64,000 nt of DNA from Ramlibacter alkalitolerans. Its GTDB lineage: Bacteria > Pseudomonadota > Gammaproteobacteria > Burkholderiales > Burkholderiaceae_C. Positions 56,994-64,000 of the stretch are shown one piece after another. The DNA is taken from contig NZ_JAEQND010000005.1 in NCBI RefSeq assembly GCF_016722765.1, positions 186,001-250,000 of the forward strand, in the 5' to 3' direction. Made by a program: the position numbers and the translations under genes. The notes under the pieces were generated by a model, which was not told where the DNA came from, ran no database searches, and saw only the letters and a program-made list of their open reading frames with translations. Numbering within the stretch: position 1 is the first letter of the stretch; each line of letters opens with the position of its first letter.

Positions 56994-57040
56994 CCTCCCT
57001 CCCCCGCCGGGGGAGGGCCGGGGTGGGGGCGCTCCCCGAG
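56994..57040. repeat. GC hairpin repeat after topB
   Basis: CTCCCCCGCC-type arm CCCTCCCCCGCCGGGGGAGG followed by GCCGGGGTGGGGGCGC. Read on the minus strand it encodes the HPGPPPAGEGG string familiar from dispersed repeats of many proteobacteria. It may serve as the topB terminator, though no T run follows. Confidence 0.65.
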
Positions 57041-57102
57041 ACAAATGCGCGCCTTCGTAGCATCATCGCGATCCCCCACAGCTCCAACGACCAGGAGGAT
57101 CG

Positions 57103-57666
57103 ATGACGCGCTCCCTCATCGCGGCCACTGCCATGGCCTTCGCCGCCGCCGGCGTGCAGGCGGCCGGCTTCAAGCTGGAAAGCCCGGACATCAAGGCGGG
57201 CGGCACGATGGACAAGAAGTTCGAGGCCAACGTGTTCGGCTGCGGCGGCGAGAACAAGTCGCCGGCGCTGAAGTGGAGCGGCGCGCCCAAGGACACCAAG
57301 AGCTTCGCCGTGACGGTGTACGACCCGGATGCGCCGACCGGCTCCGGCTGGTGGCACTGGTCCGTCATCAACATCCCGGCCAACGTCTCCGACCTCAAGC
57401 CCGACGCCGGCAACGCCAGCAACGCCAACCTGCCGCAAGGCGCGCGCCAGGTGCGCATCGACTACGGCACCGCAGCCTGGGGCGGCGCCTGCCCGCCGCC
57501 CGGCGACAAGCCGCATCGCTACGTCTTCACCGTGTACGCGCTCAAGACCGACAAGCTCGACATTCCGCAGGACGCAACGGCGGCGCTGGCCGGCTTCATG
57601 ATCAACGCCAACAAGATCGACAAGGCCAGCTTCACGGCCAAGTACGGCCGGCCCAAGGCCAAGTAA
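57103..57666 (+). CDS. Periplasmic YbhB/YbcL-family (PEBP-like) protein
   Basis: A 187-residue phosphatidylethanolamine-binding-protein homologue with a Sec signal (residues 1-20, ending GVQA). The anion-binding pocket motifs are present: YDPDAPTGSGWWHWSVINIP near 75-95 and GGACPPPGDKPHRYVFTVYA near 130-150. The bacterial family is called Raf-kinase-inhibitor-like, but its function is not known; ligands may be small phospho-compounds. CCAGGAGGATCG precedes the ATG. Confidence 0.92.
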   Translation: MTRSLIAATAMAFAAAGVQAAGFKLESPDIKAGGTMDKKFEANVFGCGGENKSPALKWSGAPKDTKSFAVTVYDPDAPTGSGWWHWSVINIPANVSDLKPDAGNASNANLPQGARQVRIDYGTAAWGGACPPPGDKPHRYVFTVYALKTDKLDIPQDATAALAGFMINANKIDKASFTAKYGRPKAK

Positions 57667-57700
57667 GCCCGGCGCGCAAGGGGCGCGGCACAATGGTCCG

Positions 57701-58735
57701 GTGAAGCGCCCCGTCAGCCCTTCCGAAACGACGCCCGAGCTCGAGCGGCTGCGCCTGCGCAGCATCGCCGTGGCGGCGCTCGCACTGGTAGGGGTGCTCT
57801 ACCTGCACCTGCTGTCGGCGCTGTTCGCCGGCCTCGCCGGCTTCGTGCTGTACCGGCGCGTGCGCGACTTCACCGGGCCGGCGCAGGGATCCTGGAAGAC
57901 CCGCGCGCTGCGCTGGGTGATGGTGACGATCGCGGTGGCGGGGCTGGCCCTGCTGTTCGCCGCCGGCGCCGAACTGCTGTTCAAGTCGGGCGGCCTCGGC
58001 CGGCTGATGGACCTGGTGGCCGACACGCTCGACCAGTTGCGCGCCACGGCCCCGGGCTGGGTCGTCTCCCGGCTGCCCGAATCGGCCGACGCGGTGCAGC
58101 ATGCCGTCAGCCGCTGGCTGCGCGAACACTCCGGCGAGATGCAGCGCTGGGGCGCCGAGGCCCTGAAGATCCTGGTGCACATCATCCTGGGCCTGGCGAT
58201 CGGCCTGATGGCGGCCACGGCGGCACGCAATGCCGATGCCGGCCAGGTGCGGCGTCCGCTCACGCACCTGGCGCAGGCGCGCATGCTGCAGCTGGCCAAC
58301 GCCTTCGGCGACGTGTTCTCGGCCCAGCTGCGCATCTCGCTGATCAACGCGGCGCTCACGGCCGTCTACCTGCTGGTGCTGCTGCCCGCCCTGGGCTACC
58401 GCATCCCGCTGGCGCCGACGCTGGTCGGCTTCACCTTCTTCGGCGGGATGATCCCCATCGTGGGCAACCTGCTGTCGAATTCGGCGATCACGATCGCGGC
58501 GCTCACCGTCTCGGTGTGGCTGGGCGTGGCGTCGCTGGTGTTCCTGGTGGTGATCCACAAGCTGGAGTACTTCCTGAACGCGCGCATCGTCGGCGGCCGC
58601 ACCAACGTGCCGACCTACGCGATGCTCACTTCCATGCTGCTGCTGGAATCGGCCTTCGGCATGGCGGGCCTGGTCGCCGCACCGGTCTTCTGCGCCTGGC
58701 TCACGCGCGAGCTGCGGGATGGGGAGTGGGTGTAG
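57701..58735 (+). CDS. AI-2E (UPF0118) family membrane permease
   Basis: A 344-residue polytopic membrane protein starting at GTG. Hydrophobic pairs lie near 24-50 and 68-90, a long soluble helix region at about 95-145, then membrane segments near 155-170, 215-240, 245-275 and 280-330. FFGGMIPIVGNLLSN is the family signature. Members include TqsA, linked to autoinducer-2 export, and Na+/H+ antiporters; the cargo of this one is not deducible. It may be co-transcribed with the PEBP gene (34-bp gap). Confidence 0.87.
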   Translation: MKRPVSPSETTPELERLRLRSIAVAALALVGVLYLHLLSALFAGLAGFVLYRRVRDFTGPAQGSWKTRALRWVMVTIAVAGLALLFAAGAELLFKSGGLGRLMDLVADTLDQLRATAPGWVVSRLPESADAVQHAVSRWLREHSGEMQRWGAEALKILVHIILGLAIGLMAATAARNADAGQVRRPLTHLAQARMLQLANAFGDVFSAQLRISLINAALTAVYLLVLLPALGYRIPLAPTLVGFTFFGGMIPIVGNLLSNSAITIAALTVSVWLGVASLVFLVVIHKLEYFLNARIVGGRTNVPTYAMLTSMLLLESAFGMAGLVAAPVFCAWLTRELRDGEWV

Positions 58736-58767
58736 GGGTGTGGTGACGCGCGTCATCGCCGGAACGC

Positions 58768-58854
58768 CTAGGCTGGTGGTGAACCGCGAAGCGCGTGAAC
58801 CCCAGCGATGCTAAGCGCTGGGGTTCGGCCTGCGGCGCTCACCGCCAGCCTACG
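58768..58854. repeat. Family-1 palindromic repeat, copy E
   Basis: CTAGGCTGGTGGTGAACCGCG at left, GTGAACCCCAGCG and CGCTGGGGTTC around a short ATGCTAAG loop, and GCTCACCGCCAGCCTACG at right. It lies between the convergent permease gene and the aldehyde dehydrogenase gene. A partial left-arm-like sequence (GTGTGGTGACGCGCG) precedes it. Confidence 0.87.
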
Positions 58855-58873
58855 GGAGCCCCTCGGCGAAACG

Positions 58874-60250
58874 TCAGCCCGCCTGCCGCAGATGCCACGC
58901 CTTCGTCCGCGTGAAGGTCTGGATCCCGTACTTCGACAAGGTCAGGCCCACGCCCGAATCGCCCACGCCGCTCCACGGCAGGCGCGGGCTCACGCGGTCG
59001 CAGCAGTTCCAGTAGACGCTGCCCGCATGCACCTGCGAGAGGATGCGGCGGGCCCGCGCCTCGTCGGGCGTGTAGACGCCGGCCGTGAGCCCGTAGCGCG
59101 TGTCGTTCATCAGCCGGATGGCCTCGGCGTCGTCGCGCACCTTCTGGATGCCGATCACCGGGCCGAAGCTCTCCTCGCGCATGATCTCCATCGTGTGGTC
59201 GACGTTCACGACGACGGTCGGTTCGAACCAGTTGCCCGCGCCGCCGCCGACGCGCCCGCCGGTGAGCACGGTGGCACCCCGCGCGCGCGCGTCCGCCACC
59301 TGCGCGGCCAGCACGTCCAACTGCGGCCTGCGGGTGAGCGGGCCGATGTAGGTGTCCTCGCTCATGGGATCGCCCATGCGGAAGCCGCCGACGGCCTGCA
59401 CGAAGGCCTCGACGAAGGCGTCGTGGATCTTCTCGTGCACGTAGATGCGCTCCACCGAGCAGCAGCTCTGGCCGGTGTTGTACATGGCGCCATCGGCCAG
59501 CGATTCGGCCGCGGCCTTCGGGTCGGCGTCCTCGCACACGTAAGTCGGGTCCTTGCCGCCCAGCTCCAGCTGCAGCTTGAGGAAACGGCTGCCCACCGCC
59601 TCGGCGATGCGCCGGCCGGTGCCATGCGAGCCGGTGAAGAACACGCCGTCCACGTCCTGCGCCAGCAGCGCGGAGCCGACCTCGCCGGCGCCCACCACGC
59701 AGGCCATCACCTGCTGCGGCACGCCGGCCTCGTGCAGCAGGCGCGCGATCTCCAGCCCCGTGAGCGCGGAATACTCGGAAGGCTTGTACAGCACCGCATT
59801 GCCGGTCGCGAGCGCCGGCAGGATCACGTTGCAGCCGACGAACCACGGGTAGTTCCAGGCCGAGATGTTGGCGATCACGCCCAGCGGCACGTGCTCGATC
59901 TGCTCGCGCATGCCGCCTTCCTCGTACACGGTCTCCGGCGCGATCGAGCGCTCGCACTCGGCCAGGAAGAAGTCGATGCGCGGCAGCAGGCCGTTCAGCT
60001 CGTTGCGCGACATGCGGATCGGCTTGCCGGTCTCGCGCGTCATGGTGACGGCCAGTGCGTCCAGTTGCGCGACCACGGCGGCGCGGAAGGCGCGCAGGCA
60101 CTCCAGGCGCTCGGACAGCGGCCGCGCCGCCCACGCGGGCTGGGCCGCGCGCGCGGACTGCGCCTTGGCCGCCACGCTGGCGGCGTCGTCCGCGGGCAGG
60201 GTGGCGATCCGTTCGCCGTTGGCGGGATTGCGGATGTCGAGGGTGCTCAT
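58874..60250 (-). CDS. Aldehyde dehydrogenase, likely gamma-glutamyl-aminoaldehyde oxidising
   Basis: A 458-residue NAD(P)-dependent aldehyde dehydrogenase. Cofactor and catalytic motifs: ANISAWNYPWFVGCNVILPA, KPSEYSALTG, FTGSHGTGRRIAEAVG, the catalytic Glu in QLELGGKDP and the catalytic Cys in NTGQSCCSVERIYVH near residue 265. It is the last gene of the cluster; its ATG overlaps the stop of the class I amidotransferase gene (ATGA). In the gamma-glutamyl pathways this step oxidises the glutamylated aldehyde to an acid (PuuC/PauC-like). The substrate is inferred from context. Confidence 0.9.
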   Translation of the reverse strand: MSTLDIRNPANGERIATLPADDAASVAAKAQSARAAQPAWAARPLSERLECLRAFRAAVVAQLDALAVTMTRETGKPIRMSRNELNGLLPRIDFFLAECERSIAPETVYEEGGMREQIEHVPLGVIANISAWNYPWFVGCNVILPALATGNAVLYKPSEYSALTGLEIARLLHEAGVPQQVMACVVGAGEVGSALLAQDVDGVFFTGSHGTGRRIAEAVGSRFLKLQLELGGKDPTYVCEDADPKAAAESLADGAMYNTGQSCCSVERIYVHEKIHDAFVEAFVQAVGGFRMGDPMSEDTYIGPLTRRPQLDVLAAQVADARARGATVLTGGRVGGGAGNWFEPTVVVNVDHTMEIMREESFGPVIGIQKVRDDAEAIRLMNDTRYGLTAGVYTPDEARARRILSQVHAGSVYWNCCDRVSPRLPWSGVGDSGVGLTLSKYGIQTFTRTKAWHLRQAG

Positions 60251-61026
60251 GGTCGGTTGCGGGCCGTGCGCGCGGCGGCCAGGAAGTCGCGCAGCAGCGG
60301 CGTGTCGTCGATCACGCCCAGCTCCGGGCGATGGAACTCGGGGTGCCACTGCACGGCCGCGACCCACGGGCCGCCGCTGTGCCGGATGGCCTCGATCACG
60401 CCGTCCTCGGGCGAGACAGCCTCGACCACGAAGCCGGGCGCGACGTCCTTGACGCCCTGGTGGTGCACGCTGTTGATCTTGTGCCGACCGGCCTGCAGCA
60501 GCTCCGCCAGGCGCGTGTCGCCCAGGATGTCGACCTGGTGGAAGTTCAGGTCGTAGATCTCGGCGTCGCGGTGCACCAGCGCCCCGGGCTTCTGGGTGCG
60601 GATGTCCTGGTACAGGGTGCCGCCATGGGCCACGTTGATCAACTGCATGCCGCGGCAGATGCCGAACACCGGCTTGCCGGCGGCGCTGAAGGCCTGGACC
60701 AGCGCGATCTCGTATTCGTCGCGGATGCGGTCGCCGTGCCACTCGGGGCGCAGCGGCTGCTCGCCGTAGCTGCCGGGCCAGACGTCGGCGCCGCCGTGCA
60801 TCACCAGGCCGTCGAGCCAGCCGGCGTAGTCCTGCACGCTGACTTCGCCGCGGAAGGTCTCGCCGTCGAAGGACGGCACCATCACGGGCAGCGCGCCCTC
60901 GGACATCACCCAGTGCGCGGTGGACTGCTCGATCCACAGCAGGGTCTTGGAAGGTGCGGCCTTGCGCTCGCCGTCGGGGTGGAAGAAGCAGGCGCTGATG
61001 CCGATCTTCAATCTGTCGTTTGTCAT
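60247..61026 (-). CDS. puuD: Class I glutamine-amidotransferase-like gamma-glutamyl hydrolase (PuuD-like)
   Basis: A 259-residue peptidase C26 family protein. The nucleophile Cys is in VFGICRGMQLINVA near residue 125 and the catalytic His in VAAVQWHPEFH near 228; GLVMHGGADVWPGSYGE is typical of PuuD/PauD. These enzymes release glutamate from gamma-glutamyl-gamma-aminobutyrate or related amides. Here it would close a gamma-glutamylation pathway started by the glutamine-synthetase-like ligase in the same cluster. The real amide is not known. Confidence 0.88.
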   Translation of the reverse strand: MTNDRLKIGISACFFHPDGERKAAPSKTLLWIEQSTAHWVMSEGALPVMVPSFDGETFRGEVSVQDYAGWLDGLVMHGGADVWPGSYGEQPLRPEWHGDRIRDEYEIALVQAFSAAGKPVFGICRGMQLINVAHGGTLYQDIRTQKPGALVHRDAEIYDLNFHQVDILGDTRLAELLQAGRHKINSVHHQGVKDVAPGFVVEAVSPEDGVIEAIRHSGGPWVAAVQWHPEFHRPELGVIDDTPLLRDFLAAARTARNRP

Positions 61027-61039
61027 GGGAACATCAATT

Positions 61040-61149
61040 CAACAGCCGGACGCAGAGGACGCAAAGAGTACGCAGAGAACGCGAAAGGCAAGCCACTTCA
61101 AGGATTTTTTTTGCGTCCTTTGCGTACCCTTTGCGTCCTCTGCGTCCGG
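61040..61149. repeat. Family-2 hairpin repeat, copy 3, inside a catabolic operon
   Basis: CAACAGCCGGACGCAGAGGA opens the element and CTTTGCGTCCTCTGCGTCCG closes it; the inner units alternate GACGCAAAG / CTTTGCGTC. It fills the gap between the alcohol dehydrogenase stop and the amidotransferase start, genes that read in the same direction. Confidence 0.82.
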
Positions 61150-61164
61150 AAGTCCGACTTCCAT

Positions 61165-62298
61165 TCACATCGCCGCCAAGAACAGCCGCTCGAAATCCGC
61201 CGCCGTCACCGGCCGCGGGTTGGTGTGGTGGCAGATGTCCTTCACCGCGATGTCCACCAGCCGGGGCAGCTGCTCCTGCTTCACCCCATGCGACGACAGC
61301 GTGCCGGTGATGCCGATCTGCTGCTTCAGGTGCCCCAGCCAGCGCACGAAGCCCGGGCCGCCGCCACCGACCCGGCAGACGTGCGCCAGTTCCTCGAACT
61401 TGTCCGGCGCCGCCTCGATGTTCCAGCCCAGCACGGTCTCGATCATCAGCGCGTTCGCCAGGCCATGGTGCATGTCGCACACCGCGCCCAGCGCATGGGC
61501 GCAGGAATGCACCGCGCCGAGGTCCTTCTGGAACGCGATGGCGCCCATCATGGAAGACATCATCATGTCGCTGCGCGCCTCGATGCTGGCCGGCTCGCGC
61601 ACCGCGCGCACCAGCGAGCGGGCGGCGATGCGCGTGCCTTCCAGCGCGATGCCGTCGCACAGCGGGTGGTACGCCGGCGACAGGTAGCTCTCGATGTTGT
61701 GGGTGAGGGCGTCCATGCCGGTGGCGGCGGTCACCTGCGGCGGCAGGCCGACCGTGAGCTCGGGGTCCGCGAACACTTTCCGCGCGAGGATCTTCGGGCT
61801 GAAGATCACGCGCTTGAGGTGCGTCTCGTCCTCGCTGATCACGGCGGAGCGGCCCACTTCGGAGCCGGTGCCGGCGGTGGTGGGCAGGGCCACGAAGTAC
61901 GGCAGCGGGTTGGTGAGGGCGCGCACCTGCGGGTGGTCCCACGCGTATTCGAGGATGTCGCCATCGTGCGTCGCCGCCACGCCGACCACCTTGGCCACGT
62001 CGAGGGCGGCGCCGCCGCCGATGCCGATCACGCAGTCGGCGCGGTGCGTCTTGTACGCCGCCGCGCCGGCCATCACCTGGCCGGCGGTGGGATTGCCGAA
62101 CACGCCGCCGAACACGAGCACGTCCAGCCCACCCAGGTGCGACTGGAACTCCGCCAGCGCGGGCAGCGCCGCGAGGCCGCGGTCCGTCACGATCAGCGGC
62201 CGCCGCAGGCCCTGGTCCTGCAGGTGCTGCGCGACCTCCCTGCGTGCGCCCGGCCCGAAGCGGATGTCGGTCGGAAAGGAAAAACTCGAGAGGCTCAT
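61165..62298 (-). CDS. Iron-containing alcohol dehydrogenase
   Basis: A 377-residue group III alcohol dehydrogenase. The NAD site is IGIGGGAALDVAKVVGV near residue 90-105, PTTAGTGSEV follows, and the iron ligands lie in ATGMDALTHNIESYLS (near 190-200) and HSCAHALGAVCDMHHGLANA (near 260-280). It lies between the GNAT gene (ATGA overlap) and the puuD-like gene. Puu pathways use a flavin oxidase (PuuB) here; an alcohol dehydrogenase instead suggests a glutamylated amino alcohol as the substrate. Confidence 0.92.
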   Translation of the reverse strand: MSLSSFSFPTDIRFGPGARREVAQHLQDQGLRRPLIVTDRGLAALPALAEFQSHLGGLDVLVFGGVFGNPTAGQVMAGAAAYKTHRADCVIGIGGGAALDVAKVVGVAATHDGDILEYAWDHPQVRALTNPLPYFVALPTTAGTGSEVGRSAVISEDETHLKRVIFSPKILARKVFADPELTVGLPPQVTAATGMDALTHNIESYLSPAYHPLCDGIALEGTRIAARSLVRAVREPASIEARSDMMMSSMMGAIAFQKDLGAVHSCAHALGAVCDMHHGLANALMIETVLGWNIEAAPDKFEELAHVCRVGGGGPGFVRWLGHLKQQIGITGTLSSHGVKQEQLPRLVDIAVKDICHHTNPRPVTAADFERLFLAAM

Positions 62299-62792
62299 CT
62301 CAGGTCCAGGTACATGTGGTTCTTGGCGTAGGAGCGGCCGCCGACGCGGATCGCGTCCGGCTCGACGCCGATCGACTGGAAGCCGGCCTGCGCGTACAGC
62401 GAAAGCGCGGAGGCGTTGCCTTCGGTGACGGTGAGCACCAGCGACTGGATGCCCGCCGCCCGCGCATGCGCCACCAGCGCGTCGAGCAGCGCCCGGCCGA
62501 CCCCGCGGCCGGCCACCTCGGGGGCGACATACATGCCGACGACGGTCGCCTTGTGCCGGTTCTTGGCGCGGCGCTCGCGGTCGAGGGCCAGCATGCCGTG
62601 CATCGCAGCGCCTTCGAAGGCGCCCCAGGCCGTGAAATCCGGGGAGGCGATCCGCTGGGCTGCCATGGCCGGGGGCTGGGCCGCGTCCTCCTCGTAGCTG
62701 GAAGTGAAGGCCTCCGGATGCTCGCGCAGGGCACGCAGGCGCAGCGTGCGGTACGCGACCGCGTCGGCGGCAACCAGGCGTCGGACCTCCAT
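62295..62792 (-). CDS. GNAT-family N-acetyltransferase
   Basis: A 165-residue acetyltransferase. The acetyl-CoA loop is VAPEVAGRGVGRALLDALVA near residue 95-115, and the Asn-x-x-Ala C-terminal strand (TVTEGNASALSLYAQAGFQS) is typical. It starts 2 bp after the ligase stop and overlaps the alcohol dehydrogenase start by 4 bp, so it is firmly part of the operon. It could protect, detoxify or process an amine intermediate; nothing in the sequence identifies the acceptor. Confidence 0.9.
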   Translation of the reverse strand: MEVRRLVAADAVAYRTLRLRALREHPEAFTSSYEEDAAQPPAMAAQRIASPDFTAWGAFEGAAMHGMLALDRERRAKNRHKATVVGMYVAPEVAGRGVGRALLDALVAHARAAGIQSLVLTVTEGNASALSLYAQAGFQSIGVEPDAIRVGGRSYAKNHMYLDLR

Positions 62793-62794
62793 GA

Positions 62795-64000
62795 TCAGAC
62801 GATCTCGAAGTAGCGGCGCAATTCCCAGTCGGTCACGGCGTCCTGCCACTGGCGCCATTCCCAGTCGCGGGTGGCGGCGAAGTGGTCGACGAAGGTGTCG
62901 CCGAGCCAGTCGCGCGCGATCTGCGATTCGCGGAACACCCGCGTGGTCTCGATCAGCGTGCGCGGCGCCCGCGGCACGTTCTCGCCGCCGACGTTGGTCC
63001 CGGTGATGGGCGGCGTGGTGAGCTTGAGGCCCTTCTCCACGCCGTGCATGCCGGCGGCGATCACCGCCGCCATGGCCAGGTAGGGATTCACGTCGGAGCC
63101 GGGGCAGCGCGTCTCCAGCCGCGTCGCCTTGGGCGAGCCCGCCAGCACGCGGAAGCTCGCGGTGCGGTTGTCGATGCCCCAGGTCGGCTTCACCGGCGCC
63201 CAGAAGCCGTCGACCAGCCGCTTGTAGCTGTTGATGGTGGGCCACAGCATCGGCCCGAAGTCCATCATGCAGGCGACCTGGCCGGCCAGGTAGCTCTCGA
63301 ACAGCGCGCTCATCCTGCGCGACGACTCGCCGTCGTAGAAGAGGTTGGCCTTGCCGTCCGACAGGCTCTGGTGGATGTGGCCGCTGCAGCCCGGGTACTT
63401 GGGGCTCCACTTGGCCATGAAGGTGGGCATGATGCCGAAGCGCTTGCCGATCTCGCGCGCGCCGGTCTTGAACAGGATGGCGCGGTCGGCCTGCTCCAGC
63501 GCGGTGGAAAAGCCGATCGCCGCCTCGTACACGCCGGGCCCGGTCTCGGTGTGCAGGCCCTCGATCGGCACGCCGAAGGCCAGCATCTCGTCCATCAGCG
63601 CGTTGAAGAAGCCGGGGTTGTCGGCCATGCGCAGGATCGAGTAGCCGAACATGCCGGGCGTGATCGGCTCCGGCGGCTGGCCGTTGCGCGCGGCCCAGGT
63701 CTGCGGCGTGTCGCGGAAGTTGAACCACTCGAATTCCATGCCGCACATGGGCTGGAAGCCGAGCTTCTCGGCCCGCGCGAGCACGCGCTTGAGGGTCTGC
63801 CGGGGGCACAGCGGATGCGGCGAGCCGTCCTCGTTGACGAACTCGCCGAGGAAGAAAGGCACGTCGTTGTCCCAGGGCACGTTGCGCGCCGTGCCCAGGT
63901 CGATGCGCGCCAGCGCGTCGGGAAAGCCGTGCTGCCAGCCGGTGACCTGCGTGTTGTCGTAGGTCACGTCGTGCATGTCCCATCCCAGCACCACGTCGCA
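62795..64000 (-). CDS. Glutamine-synthetase-family gamma-glutamyl-amine ligase (PuuA-like), N-terminus cut by window edge
   Basis: The last 402 codons of a GS-fold enzyme; its start lies beyond position 64000. Features: DLGTARNVPWDNDVPFFLGE, GMEFEWFNFRDTP (metal Glu), EGLHTETGPGVYEAAIGF, MAKWSPKYPGCSGHIHQSL (ammonia/ATP region His) and TRCPGSDVNPYLAMAAVIAA, followed by a long helical C-terminus. The pattern is that of PuuA/GlnA4-like gamma-glutamyl ligases rather than the housekeeping GlnA (no adenylylation Tyr motif near the end). It makes a gamma-glutamyl amide with ATP from glutamate and an amine. It is the first visible gene of the cluster. Confidence 0.9.
   Translation of the reverse strand, partial: CDVVLGWDMHDVTYDNTQVTGWQHGFPDALARIDLGTARNVPWDNDVPFFLGEFVNEDGSPHPLCPRQTLKRVLARAEKLGFQPMCGMEFEWFNFRDTPQTWAARNGQPPEPITPGMFGYSILRMADNPGFFNALMDEMLAFGVPIEGLHTETGPGVYEAAIGFSTALEQADRAILFKTGAREIGKRFGIMPTFMAKWSPKYPGCSGHIHQSLSDGKANLFYDGESSRRMSALFESYLAGQVACMMDFGPMLWPTINSYKRLVDGFWAPVKPTWGIDNRTASFRVLAGSPKATRLETRCPGSDVNPYLAMAAVIAAGMHGVEKGLKLTTPPITGTNVGGENVPRAPRTLIETTRVFRESQIARDWLGDTFVDHFAATRDWEWRQWQDAVTDWELRRYFEIV

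Overview
The window is GC-rich chromosomal DNA, gene-dense, with short intergenic gaps and many ATGA/GTGA overlaps. The gene set (fused indolepyruvate ferredoxin oxidoreductase, YhdP/TIGR02099, GlnE, TfpZ-type pilin accessory protein with a PglL-type ligase, recA-recX, TopB, single-domain heptose adenylyltransferase) and the dispersed hairpin repeats point to a betaproteobacterium of the order Burkholderiales, most like the Comamonadaceae (Ramlibacter/Variovorax relatives). This is inferred from gene content, not from a 16S gene. No rRNA, tRNA, CRISPR array, transposase or prophage was seen.

Layout. 1-3.4 kb: a fused indolepyruvate:ferredoxin oxidoreductase (cut by the window edge) divergent from an Lrp/AsnC regulator. 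3.5-12.6 kb: mltA, then a minus-strand run yhdP, nitrilase-family amidase, PAS histidine kinase, FixJ-type regulator. 12.6-21.4 kb: glnE, then a complete RND tripartite efflux operon. 21.5-27.4 kb: heptose-phosphate adenylyltransferase coupled to a ferritin-like protein, glutathione peroxidase, GST, purB, yaeQ, and two small domain-of-unknown-function genes. 27.7-30.2 kb: a methyltransferase/sulfatase-superfamily pair that looks less GC-rich than its surroundings. 30.2-34.5 kb: a yybP-ykoY manganese riboswitch in front of a TerC-family exporter, a holin-like membrane protein, an M48 protease and moaC. 34.5-37.8 kb: a type IV pilin module (pilA with a sigma-54 promoter, tfpZ, pglL-like glycan ligase). 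38.1-42.8 kb: a signalling block (class II cyclic-nucleotide phosphodiesterase, CHASE2 class III cyclase, double-FHA protein, PP2C phosphatase). 43.3-48.2 kb: sucCD, argC and recX-recA with a LexA box. 48.2-51.1 kb: a MarR regulator and an OmpR/TctE-like two-component pair. 51.3-57.0 kb: GST, SPOR protein, birA and a SET-domain protein on one strand, divergent from a topoisomerase III carrying a SWIB domain. 57.1-58.7 kb: a PEBP protein and an AI-2E-family permease. 58.9-64 kb: a five-gene minus-strand cluster (glutamine-synthetase-like ligase, GNAT acetyltransferase, iron alcohol dehydrogenase, class I amidotransferase hydrolase, aldehyde dehydrogenase) that reads as a gamma-glutamylation route for an amine or amino alcohol.

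How the parts work together. The terminal cluster contains ligase, dehydrogenase, dehydrogenase and hydrolase activities in one transcription unit, and an alcohol dehydrogenase where the Puu pathway has an oxidase; that is the best candidate for an under-described pathway. The second notable theme is repeat architecture. One palindromic family lies between convergent genes in four of five places, and its conserved ends supply the TAG stop codons of three genes. Two other hairpin families sit between genes of the same operon. The adjacent SET and SWIB domains, both typical of eukaryotic chromatin proteins, are the third point worth following.
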